Notes under the pieces: model-generated | What the model was told of the DNA's origin: nothing | Seen by the model: the letters and a program-made list of their open reading frames with translations, nothing else | Databases searched by the model: none | DNA from: Candidatus Aerophobota bacterium | Lineage (GTDB): Bacteria > Aerophobota > Aerophobia > Aerophobales > B3-G15 | Direction of reading: 5' to 3' | DNA: 5,297 nt | Assembly (NCBI GenBank): GCA_030607715.1 | Contig: JAUWJM010000116.1 | Location: forward strand, 1-5,297 | Program-made: the position numbers and the translations under genes | In this document: positions 1 to 4,671 of the stretch, in pieces | Numbering within the stretch: the stretch's first letter is position 1 | Layout of the letters: every line of letters starts with the position of its first letter

Positions 1-1
1 A

Positions 2-289
2 TCTGGAATTGCTATCGGTTCTCCAGATTATTTTAGCTATATGGCTGGAGCAGTAAAAGATTTCTTTGATCGCACCTTTTATCCCTCTCAGGGCAAAGTT
101 ACAGAAAAGCCTTGCGTTCTCTTTGCTTCTTGAGGTGGAGGAGGAAAACCAGCTTTAGAGAGCTTAAAAAGAATCTGTGAGCCCTTTAAGTTTAAGCAAA
201 TAGGAGAAGTAACTTCCGCAGGTAAACCCTCTTCCGGGGTGATTAATGAATGTGAAAAATTAGGAGAAAAGTTAGCTAAAGCTATTTAG
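2..289 (+). CDS. Flavodoxin / NADPH-dependent FMN reductase family protein, C-terminal part, with in-frame TGA
   Basis: The reading frame enters from the left edge and runs to TAG at 287-289, interrupted only by TGA at 131-133. The first 43 residues contain IAIGSPDYFSYMAGAVKDFF and then DR, the FMN-phosphate and dimer-contact region typical of flavodoxin-like quinone/FMN reductases (GSPxYxxxMxGxxKxFxDR). After the TGA the frame goes straight on with GGGGKPALESLKRI, the glycine-rich segment that follows the next beta-strand in this family, and then a normal C-terminal helix (ECEKLGEKLAKAI). Family members carry electrons from NAD(P)H through FMN in the cytoplasm; the partner here is unknown. 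Homology continues unbroken across the TGA, so it is either a recoded codon (selenocysteine), a recent nonsense mutation or a base error. TGA serves as an ordinary stop elsewhere in the window (vapB, protease), which argues against general reassignment. The N-terminus lies outside the window. Confidence 0.75.
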
Positions 290-440
290 GAAAAATTAAT
301 CTGTTATCATCAGCAATAGCGTGGAAGTATGACAAATGGATGATTCCATCTAAATTTTACTTTCCTTAATGCTCTCAAGATGTTGGAACTGGCAAGAAGT
401 TATTGAAAAAACTTTAATAAGTAAGAGATGGAGAGATAAA

Positions 441-722
441 ATGCCCTTTATCGTAGGAATTACAGGAAAATCTGATACTGGCAAGACTACTCTTATCTTA
501 AAGTTAATCCCGGAGCTAACCAAAAGGGGGTATAAGGTAGGAACGGTTAAAAACTGTCCTCATAGTTTTAACATAGATAAAGAGGGAAAGGACTCCTATA
601 AGTTCTCAAAGGAGGGAAGCAAGGGTGTTCTTTTGACCTCATCTAATGAAATTGCCTTTATAAGGAAAAAAGATAAGGGAGATATAAAGGAGATTATAAT
701 AAAGGTCACCCGGGTTGAATAA
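441..722 (+). CDS. mobB: Molybdopterin-guanine dinucleotide biosynthesis protein MobB, C-terminally shortened
   Basis: This 93-residue product begins MPFIVGITGKSDTGKTTL. GKSDTGKT at residues 9-16 is the P-loop (Walker A), followed by LIPELTKRGYKVGTVKN and the MobB-type stretch SFNIDKEGKDSYKFSKEG. MobB is a GTP-binding P-loop protein that assists MobA in attaching GMP to molybdopterin for enzymes such as formate dehydrogenase. I chose ATG 441 because GGAGAG (430-435) sits just upstream and homology starts there; a longer frame opens at 369 but adds unrelated residues. Family members are usually about 160-170 residues. Here the protein stops after EIIIKVTRVE, before the expected DLVLVEGxK part. 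The last codons lie inside a hairpin (705-729), so the 3' end seems to have been replaced. The product is probably non-functional. The family call is firm; activity is doubtful. Confidence 0.8.
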   Translation: MPFIVGITGKSDTGKTTLILKLIPELTKRGYKVGTVKNCPHSFNIDKEGKDSYKFSKEGSKGVLLTSSNEIAFIRKKDKGDIKEIIIKVTRVE

Positions 723-733
723 AGGTGACTTTT
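705..733 (+). terminator. Hairpin over the mobB stop codon; terminator or miniature repeat
   Basis: GTCACC (705-710) pairs exactly with GGTGAC (724-729). Flanking AAA/TTT extends the stem with one bulged G. The 13-base loop contains the mobB stop codon, and TTTT follows (730-733). It could act as a weak rho-independent terminator. Because it lies exactly where MobB homology is lost, it could equally be the edge of an inserted small palindromic repeat. Confidence 0.45.
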
Positions 734-789
734 AATTCTAAAAGAAATTAATATTTTTGGAGAATTTCTTCGAGCTATTTTACCTACGG

Positions 790-823
790 GGCTATACCTA
801 TGGTGGATAGCCGATAGGGTATA
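790..823. repeat. Nested, mutually exclusive inverted repeats upstream of vapB
   Basis: GGCTAT (790-795) pairs with ATAGCC (807-812). Overlapping this, TATACCTAT (793-801) pairs with ATAGGGTATA (814-823) with one bulge. The two stems cannot form together. A TATAAT at 820-825 overlaps the right arm, though no good -35 box is seen. Because it lies in the leader of an autoregulated toxin-antitoxin operon, it could be an operator for VapB/VapBC, but that is only a positional inference. Confidence 0.3.
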
Positions 824-955
824 ATTAGAAATGACTATGCCTCCCGTGTTTGGAAAGAAGAAATCAGCTTTTTATTTAAAGCCAATATCTTTCCAGACGA
901 TATTGACTTTTTTGTTAAGAAAGAAAAATGTCAAAAATACAAAGGAGGTGCAAAG

Positions 956-1207
956 ATGGCTATTGTAACTGTATCAACTAAAGGGCAAATTGTGATACCA
1001 AAAGAGGTGAGAGAGAGCCTTGGTTTGCGTCCCGGGGCCAAAATTGATGTAAAATTGAAAGGGGATGAGATAACACTTAAGCCGATGAAGGAGAATATCT
1101 CAGACAAACTTTACGGAAAATACCGGGGTGTCGATCTCCTTAAGGATTTAGAGAAAGAACATTATAGAGAGGTGAAAAGAGAATTTAGCCGGGGAAATCA
1201 ACGATGA
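956..1207 (+). CDS. vapB: VapB-type antitoxin, AbrB/SpoVT fold
   Basis: This 83-residue protein has a swapped-hairpin AbrB DNA-binding domain at residues 3-45 (VSTKGQIVIPKEVRESLGLR, then PGAKIDV). A charged helical tail at residues 48-80 (KLYGKYRGVDLLKDLEKEHY) is where antitoxins of this kind wrap around and block the toxin. Length and order are normal for the family. The start at 956 is set by a very strong ribosome binding site, AAAGGAGGTG at 941-950. The stop overlaps the vapC start by four bases (ATGA, 1204-1207), the usual translational coupling. VapB should neutralise the downstream RNase and, with it, repress the operon. The gene looks intact. Only the antitoxin family, not a particular subfamily, can be claimed. 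Confidence 0.9.
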   Translation: MAIVTVSTKGQIVIPKEVRESLGLRPGAKIDVKLKGDEITLKPMKENISDKLYGKYRGVDLLKDLEKEHYREVKREFSRGNQR

Positions 1208-1662
1208 AAAATATAATTCTTGATTCGTGGGCTATTCTCGCTTGGCTGGAGGGCGAATCTCAAGGAGAGAAAGTTAAGGATCTCATTAATTGGGTAGATG
1301 GCGATAGAAGTTCAGATTTAGAGGGGAGAATAAAAAAGTTAATTGGACAGAACAAAATCGAAAGAATAAGGCTTTTCATTAATATCATAAATCTCGGAGA
1401 GGTGTTTTACATTTTAGGCCGTAGAAAAGGCGAAGAAGAGGCTAATGAGACCATTGGTGAGATAAAAGAGACTCCCATTGAAGTTATCCCGGCACCTAAC
1501 TCTCTTGTCTTTAAGGCAGCTTCGCTTAAGGCGAGGTATTCCATTGCTTACGCTGATGCTTTTGCTATAGCAACAGCGGTTACCAGGGAAGGCTCTCTCC
1601 TTACAGGTGATCCTGAACTTAAAGGTTTGAGGGATGCCCCAATTATATGGATTGGAAGATAG
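1204..1662 (+). CDS. vapC: VapC-type toxin, PIN-domain ribonuclease
   Basis: This 152-residue PIN-domain protein has the four expected acidic residues in order: Asp7 (ILDSWAILAWLEGE), Glu66 (INLGEVFYIL), Asp118 (IAYADAFAIATA) and Asp136 (LLTGDPEL). These bind Mg/Mn and cut RNA, usually tRNA or rRNA, when the antitoxin is degraded. The ATG overlaps the vapB stop codon, so the pair forms one transcription unit. Most VapC toxins are about 130 residues. This one has extra charged residues at roughly 31-52, between helix 1 and the second strand (DGDRSSDLEGRIKKLIGQNK), which may lengthen a loop near the active site. No damage is visible, so the toxin is probably active. The target RNA cannot be read from the sequence. 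Confidence 0.9.
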   Translation: MKNIILDSWAILAWLEGESQGEKVKDLINWVDGDRSSDLEGRIKKLIGQNKIERIRLFINIINLGEVFYILGRRKGEEEANETIGEIKETPIEVIPAPNSLVFKAASLKARYSIAYADAFAIATAVTREGSLLTGDPELKGLRDAPIIWIGR

Positions 1663-1700
1663 GTCAAAACAAAGTATAGATTACAAAAAATCAGAGGATC

Positions 1701-1892
1701 GTGTGGGAAAATAGGGACGGTTCTATTTTTGCTACAAAACCCGGAGAAAAAAACTATTTAGGGAATTTAAAATTTATATTTTATAACTTTCCCAACACTT
1801 TTCAGAGAAGAGTCAAAAAGATACTTAGAGCAATAGATGGGATATTGGAATCCATAAGTTTAAAGGATTTGATTGAGCGAGAGAAGAAAAAA
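1701..1892 (+). pseudogene. Out-of-frame N-terminal part of the C1 protease
   Basis: A frame opens with GTG at 1701, behind AGAGG, and reads RRVKKILRAIDGILESISLK then DLIEREKKK before passing out of phase with the catalytic domain. Deleting one A from the run of six at 1887-1892 joins it seamlessly: LIEREKKK then ISLPSSVDLRQWC, the usual pro-segment-to-mature junction of this protease type. The first 15-20 residues (ENRDGSIFATKPGEKN) come from a small palindrome at 1708-1729 and do not look like protease sequence. The GWxPDxxDxRDY-like motif that I recall at the N-terminus of relatives is absent, so the true start seems lost. Beyond 1892 this frame continues to 2006 only as out-of-phase sequence. 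Confidence 0.6.
1708..1729. repeat. Small perfect palindrome, possible REP/MITE-like element
   Basis: AAAATAG (1708-1714) and CTATTTT (1723-1729) are perfect inverted repeats around the eight-base loop GGACGGTT. The motif lies just where the protease loses its expected N-terminus. From memory, similar palindromes with a GGGACGGTTCTATTTT core are scattered in some bacterial genomes, near REP-associated transposases. No second copy is present here, so repeat status is inference. Confidence 0.4.
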
Positions 1893-2622
1893 GATATCCC
1901 TTCCGTCCTCTGTGGACCTCAGGCAATGGTGCTCTCCAATAGAGAATCAGGAAAGTCTTGGCTCTTGCACCGCACATGCAGGAATAGGGTTAGTGGAATA
2001 TTTTGAAAAAAGAGCATTTAGGAAGCATTTAGATGCATCCCGTCTCTTTTTATATAAGGTAACCCGTAATCTTCTCCAGTGGACAGAGGATACCGGTGCG
2101 TTTTTAAGGACGACAATGAAGGCACTGGTAATTTTTGGGATTCCACCTGAGGAATACTGGCCCTATGTTATTGAAGATTTTGATAAAGAGCCATCTGCTT
2201 TTTGTTATAGCTTTGCCCAAATGTATCAAACCATCAAGTATTACCGTTTAGACCCGCCTGGTACTCCAGGAGATAAGCTTTTAGCTCGTATTAAACTTTA
2301 TTTGGCCTCTGGTTATCCTTCAATGTTTGGATTTACTGTCTATAGCTCAATTAACGAGGCTAAGGCTAACGGCGGTAAGATTCCTTATCCTGAAAGAGGG
2401 GAAAGAGCGCTGGGTGGACACGCTGTAATGGCAGTTGGTTATGATGACAAGATAAAAGTAAAAAATAATAAAGGAGCTTTACTTATTAGAAACTCCTGGG
2501 GGACAGACTGGGGGGATAAAGGATATGGTTGGCTTCCCTATCAGTATGTAGAAAACGGCCTGGCTACGGACTTCTGGAGTATTCTTAAACAAGAGTGGCT
2601 TGATACTGGGGCATTCGAATGA
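1873..2622 (+). CDS. Papain-like (C1 family) cysteine protease, catalytic domain
   Basis: Translated from TTG at 1873, this 249-residue frame holds a full papain-type catalytic domain: oxyanion Gln26 (PIENQESLG), catalytic Cys32 (GSCTAHAG), His183 (LGGHAVMAVGYDD) and Asn207 (LIRNSWGTDWGDKGYGW). It belongs to the bacterial branch that carries VDLRQWCSPIENQ and ASRLFLYKVTRNL near the start and ends WxDTGxF. It would hydrolyse peptide bonds. No signal peptide is visible, so its location is unclear. TTG 1873 follows a TGA at 1870-1872 and has no convincing ribosome binding site, so I think it is an artefact of a frameshift: the natural N-terminus lies in another frame upstream (1701-1892). Glu27 replaces the Gly usual after the Gln. 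The gene could be a pseudogene, a victim of an indel error, or a slippage-controlled gene. The family call is very firm. Confidence 0.88.
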   Translation: MSERRKKISLPSSVDLRQWCSPIENQESLGSCTAHAGIGLVEYFEKRAFRKHLDASRLFLYKVTRNLLQWTEDTGAFLRTTMKALVIFGIPPEEYWPYVIEDFDKEPSAFCYSFAQMYQTIKYYRLDPPGTPGDKLLARIKLYLASGYPSMFGFTVYSSINEAKANGGKIPYPERGERALGGHAVMAVGYDDKIKVKNNKGALLIRNSWGTDWGDKGYGWLPYQYVENGLATDFWSILKQEWLDTGAFE

Positions 2623-2657
2623 GCATGTTTTAACAAATGTATTCTGGGGGACGATAA

Positions 2658-2810
2658 TTTATCCATAAAAAAATTGCTCTTGAGATAGCACTGGAGGGAT
2701 TGGGCTTAAAGGTGAAGGTAGAAAATCAACCGCAATTTAAGACAAATTGGTCTCAAGTTTTGGGTGAATTGGATTTAAGATATGAGAAGATGCTAAAGGA
2801 GTATTTATAG
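2658..2810 (+). pseudogene. Unrecognised gene fragment without a start codon
   Basis: A frame of about 50 codons opens after TAA (2655-2657) and ends at TAG 2808-2810. It reads KKIALEIALEGLGLKVKVEN then QPQFKTNWSQVLGELDLRYEKMLKEYL, a charged, helix-prone composition that looks coding. It has no ATG, GTG or TTG near its beginning and no ribosome binding site, so it appears to be the C-terminal remnant of a gene cut off at about 2655. I do not recognise the family. The next fragment starts ten bases downstream in the same frame, which suggests the two were neighbouring genes. Confidence 0.35.
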
Positions 2811-2819
2811 GGTAGTAAA

Positions 2820-2918
2820 ATGGACGAAGAGAAAATTAAATATGTGTTTAAGAGTACAAAGATATTGAGACTCTCCAGGAAAAAGATAGCTACATTTGGC
2901 ACCTATAATGCCCCTTAG
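2820..2918 (+). pseudogene. Short N-terminal gene fragment, family unknown
   Basis: ATG at 2820 opens a 32-codon frame, MDEEKIKYVFKSTKILRLSR then KKIATFGTYNAP, stopped by TAG at 2916-2918. The basic segment ending in ATFGT resembles the beginning of a longer conserved protein rather than a finished small protein, but I cannot name a family with confidence. A GGTAG just upstream is a poor ribosome binding site. Coding character fades after 2918. I read it as the 5' remnant of a gene whose rest was lost before the fdhD remnant. Confidence 0.3.
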
Positions 2919-3074
2919 GCCCATTAAACTAAAGTCAATTCCCTGATATATCTGGACATCTTCAAATTTGCTTACTTTGGAAATACGCATATAAGCCTGA
3001 GCGAGAAGGGTTGGTATATTGGAGTAAGTTTAGAAGGAGATTTTTCGAGCGTTAAGAATCACTCTTTTAAAAGG

Positions 3075-3503
3075 GTGATTGGTTCGGGATGTAGCGGGAC
3101 GGTTACCATCTACCGGGATATTGATGCTCAAGATTGTGCTCCTGTAAAAAGCCAGGTTAAGTATTCCCATAAAGAGATAGTTAACTTAATGAAGAAACTG
3201 GAGGAAAAATCTTTAACTTTCAAGGATACCGGTGGGGTCCATTCCTGCGCCTTAGGTAACCAGAAAGGTATAGAGGTCTTTGCTGAGGATATTGGTAGAC
3301 ATAACGCGGTAGACAAAGTCTTTGGTGAATGTCTTATGAAGGGAATTTCCACCCAGGATAAGGCTATTTTAACCAGTGGAAGGGTGAGTTCAGAAATTTT
3401 AATTAAGGTAGCAAAACGAAGGATACCTATTATTGCTTCTCATTCAGCACCTACAGATTTGGCGGTGGGTCTGGCAGAAAAATTGAATCTTACCTTGACA
3501 TAA
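3075..3503 (+). CDS. fdhD: FdhD, formate dehydrogenase accessory sulfurtransferase, truncated at both ends
   Basis: From GTG 3075 the 142-residue product carries the FdhD core: SGCSG near the start, TGGVHSCAL (52-60), AEDIGRHNAVDKVFGE (70-85), TSGRVSSEILIK (100-111) and ASHSAPTDLAVGLAEKLN (121-138). FdhD passes sulfur from a cysteine desulfurase to the molybdenum cofactor of formate dehydrogenase. Family members have roughly 230-280 residues. In-frame homology continues upstream of the GTG to about 2990 (ISLSEKGWYIGVSLEGDF, then KNHSFKRVIGSGCSG), yet no start codon exists there and the first 60-70 residues of the family are missing. The C-terminus is also short: LNLTLT then stop, where relatives continue with GFxRGxxxNxY. 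No clear ribosome binding site precedes 3075. It is very likely a remnant; with the shortened mobB it hints at loss of formate dehydrogenase maturation at this locus. Confidence 0.82.
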   Translation: MIGSGCSGTVTIYRDIDAQDCAPVKSQVKYSHKEIVNLMKKLEEKSLTFKDTGGVHSCALGNQKGIEVFAEDIGRHNAVDKVFGECLMKGISTQDKAILTSGRVSSEILIKVAKRRIPIIASHSAPTDLAVGLAEKLNLTLT

Positions 3504-3522
3504 AATTTTTTTTATTTATAAT
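3495..3522 (+). promoter_or_regulatory. Near-consensus sigma-70-type promoter for the arsR-family gene
   Basis: TTGACA (3495-3500) and TATAAT (3517-3522) match both consensus boxes perfectly, separated by 16 bases of very AT-rich DNA. The -35 box lies inside the last codons of the fdhD remnant. Transcription should start near 3529-3530, inside the palindrome at 3525-3538, so a bound repressor would block it directly. Confidence 0.75.
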
Positions 3523-3524
3523 AC

Positions 3525-3538
3525 TATATGAGCATATA
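3525..3538. promoter_or_regulatory. Palindromic operator for the ArsR/SmtB-family repressor
   Basis: TATATG-AG-CATATA is a perfect 6-2-6 inverted repeat placed right after the -10 box and over the expected transcription start. ATATGA/TCATAT-like AT-rich dyads are typical of ArsR/SmtB-family operators. The GAGCATAT part (3530-3537) recurs at 3931-3938 before the ferredoxin gene. Two direct TAAAAGC copies (3543-3549, 3551-3557) follow but are of unknown relevance. Confidence 0.6.
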
Positions 3539-3584
3539 ATCATAAAAGCGTAAAAGCATAAGGAAAAGGAGAGGAGAAATCATA

Positions 3585-3896
3585 GTGGATGATAAAATTT
3601 ATGAAGTTCAAGCCGAGTATTTTAAGGCACTCTCTCATCCTATAAGAATAAAAATTGTGCATTATTTAAAAGAAGGAGAAAGATGTGTATGTGAGATTGC
3701 TCCTTATTTGAAAGAAGAGCAGTCAAATGTCTCCCGTCACCTTGCTGCCCTGAAAAGAGCAGGGATACTTTCCTCAGAGAAAAGAGGGATAAGTGTTTAT
3801 TACAAAGTCCAGGATGAAAACGTATATAAGATACTTGATCTTGTCCTGGAATCTTTAAGAAAAATGACCAAAGAAAAAGCTATCATTTTAAGTTAA
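3585..3896 (+). CDS. ArsR/SmtB-family metal-responsive transcriptional repressor
   Basis: This 103-residue winged-helix protein has the full ArsR layout: FKALSHPIRIKIVHYLKEGE (13-32), the metal-site helix ERCVCEIAPYL (32-42), the recognition helix EEQSNVSRHLAALKRAGIL (44-62) and the wing SSEKRGISVYYKV (63-75). Cys34-Val-Cys36 matches the CVC metal- or metalloid-binding motif of arsenite, antimonite or cadmium/lead sensors; binding there releases the repressor from DNA. GTG 3585 is chosen because GGAGAGGAG lies at 3568-3576. The gene has its own promoter with an overlapping operator, so it is probably autoregulated, and a matching motif before the ferredoxin gene suggests it controls that pair too. 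The inducer (As, Sb, Cd, Pb, Zn) is not settled by sequence; the neighbouring CDF transporter favours a divalent metal, the CVC motif a thiophilic one. Confidence 0.9.
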   Translation: MDDKIYEVQAEYFKALSHPIRIKIVHYLKEGERCVCEIAPYLKEEQSNVSRHLAALKRAGILSSEKRGISVYYKVQDENVYKILDLVLESLRKMTKEKAIILS

Positions 3897-3910
3897 AATT
3901 TTTGCTAATT

Positions 3911-3938
3911 ATATGTTTAATTGAGCATTAGAGCATAT
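3911..3938. promoter_or_regulatory. Second likely ArsR-type operator, before the ferredoxin gene
   Basis: ATATG (3911-3915) and CATAT (3934-3938) form an inverted pair around 18 bases, with two direct GAGCAT copies (3923-3928 and 3931-3936). The right part, GAGCATAT at 3931-3938, is identical to part of the arsR operator. It lies about 30 bases before the ferredoxin start. No convincing -35/-10 pair is seen, so the genes may be transcribed from the arsR promoter, from here, or both. Confidence 0.5.
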
Positions 3939-3966
3939 TAGTAATTGTCAAAATAAGGAGAAGGTA

Positions 3967-4167
3967 ATGGCTAAAAACTGGTATCCAATAATTGATGAAG
4001 AAAAATGTACAGGATGCTTTACCTGTGTTAATTTCTGTCCTCATGGGGTTTATACAGAGGCAGATGGAAAGCCAGAAGTGGTAAAACCTGAGGAGTGTGT
4101 TGAGTTCTGCATGGCTTGTAAGAAACTTTGTGACCAGGAGGCAATAACTTACTTTGGAGAAAACTAA
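3967..4167 (+). CDS. Small ferredoxin with two [4Fe-4S] cluster motifs
   Basis: This 66-residue protein has eight cysteines in two groups: Cys14, 17, 20 and 24 (CTGCFTCVNFCPHG) and Cys44, 48, 51 and 55 (CVEFCMACKKLC). The first is a standard CxxCxxCxxxCP motif. The second is CxxxCxxCxxxC, one residue longer at its first gap and lacking the usual proline after the last Cys, as in some anaerobe ferredoxins that begin NWYPxID. It should be a soluble low-potential electron carrier. ATG 3967 is supported by AAGGAG at 3955-3960. The next gene starts 19 bases after the stop with its own ribosome binding site, so the two probably share a transcript and the ferredoxin may supply electrons to the HdrA-like product. 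Placement behind an ArsR-type operator motif suggests metal-responsive expression. Confidence 0.88.
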   Translation: MAKNWYPIIDEEKCTGCFTCVNFCPHGVYTEADGKPEVVKPEECVEFCMACKKLCDQEAITYFGEN

Positions 4168-4186
4168 TCAAAAAGGAGAGATTAAT

Positions 4187-4567
4187 ATGGCTGAGAAAAA
4201 AAAGAAAAGAGGGCTTCTTTTCTGCGTATGCCTGGGAACCTGTCCTTCATTTAAGGAAACAAACGAGTATGAGGTTTTAAATGCTTTAAGGAGAGAAAAG
4301 TTGATTGATTGGGTTGGCCTTCATCCTCAATTATGCAGCATGGATGGAGATGAGTACTTAAAAGCCTTGCTCGCTGGTAATGATATAGATGAGCTTTATG
4401 TTGCTGGCTGCGATCCTGTTATGCAAAAAAAGATGTTCAGGGATGCCTTTGATGCAGCAGGATTTTCCAGGGATAAACACATAGGAATTGAGGTAAGAAA
4501 TATGAAGACGGAAGAGGTAATTGATACCATAAAAAAGAAGATACAGGAGAGAGAAAAACAAGACTAA
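4187..4567 (+). CDS. Stand-alone protein resembling the N-terminal domain of HdrA
   Basis: The product is 126 residues with a lysine-rich start and LLFCVCLGTCPSF at 10-22. The pattern follows the N-terminal domain of HdrA (heterodisulfide reductase subunit A): a CxC motif on the first strand (Cys13, Cys15, plus Cys19), then HPQLCSMDGDEYLKALL (46-62, Cys50) matching HdrA's YMCSxxGQxxI segment, then IDELYVAGCDPVMQKKMFRDA (67-87, Cys75) matching VVVAxCSPRxHExTFR, and AAGF. The FAD domain and ferredoxin inserts of HdrA are absent, so this is one domain alone, possibly holding an Fe-S cluster on the conserved cysteines. ATG 4187 is chosen because AAAAGGAGAG lies at 4171-4180; a TTG at 4154 would overlap the ferredoxin and lacks such a site. 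With the ferredoxin it likely forms a small redox pair. Function beyond electron transfer is unknown. Confidence 0.65.
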   Translation: MAEKKKKRGLLFCVCLGTCPSFKETNEYEVLNALRREKLIDWVGLHPQLCSMDGDEYLKALLAGNDIDELYVAGCDPVMQKKMFRDAFDAAGFSRDKHIGIEVRNMKTEEVIDTIKKKIQEREKQD

Positions 4568-4580
4568 AAAAGGTATAAAT

Positions 4581-4608
4581 CCGGGTAGAAGATATTTCTT
4601 CTACCCGG
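4581..4608 (+). terminator. Perfect 12-bp hairpin ending the ferredoxin/HdrA-like unit
   Basis: CCGGGTAGAAGA (4581-4592) pairs perfectly with TCTTCTACCCGG (4597-4608) around the tetraloop TATT. It begins 13 bases after the HdrA-like stop codon. A strong stem at this place fits a transcription terminator, but no T-run follows on the + strand (AGATTGAAATAT). It may instead halt transcription imperfectly or protect the 3' end of the transcript. The A-rich sequence before it (GACTAAAAAAGG) would give a partial T-run for transcription from the other side. Confidence 0.65.
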
Positions 4609-4671
4609 AGATTGAAATATATGGAGAGGAGAAGTTATTCCTGAATCAATTGCGGAGGGGATAGCGATTAA

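Noticed and set aside
336..349. ATGGA-TGAT-TCCAT stem-loop after the flavodoxin gene
   Set aside because: A 5-bp stem with no T-run is too weak to call a terminator.
369..440. Upstream extension of mobB from ATG 369
   Set aside because: The 24 extra residues precede the normal MobB start, resemble nothing known, and the ATG at 441 has its own GGAGAG.
903..931. TTGACT as a -35 box for vapBC
   Set aside because: No acceptable -10 box lies 16-18 bases downstream.
826..955. Open stretch in the vapB frame reading NDYASRVWKEEISFLFKANI and onward
   Set aside because: The composition looks coding, but there is no start codon, no recognised family, and a very strong ribosome binding site sets the vapB start at 956.
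2805..2990. Minus-strand 61-codon frame beginning MRISKVSKFEDVQIYQ
   Set aside because: The first residues faintly recall the KFEDLxVWQ start of four-helix-bundle (S23-type) proteins, but the likeness lasts about ten residues and the rest is the antisense of the 2820-2918 fragment.
3128..3352. Minus-strand 74-codon frame
   Set aside because: It lies wholly antisense to the conserved FdhD core and resembles no family.
4358..4561. Minus-strand 67-codon frame
   Set aside because: It is antisense to the HdrA-N-like gene, which has clear family motifs and a ribosome binding site.
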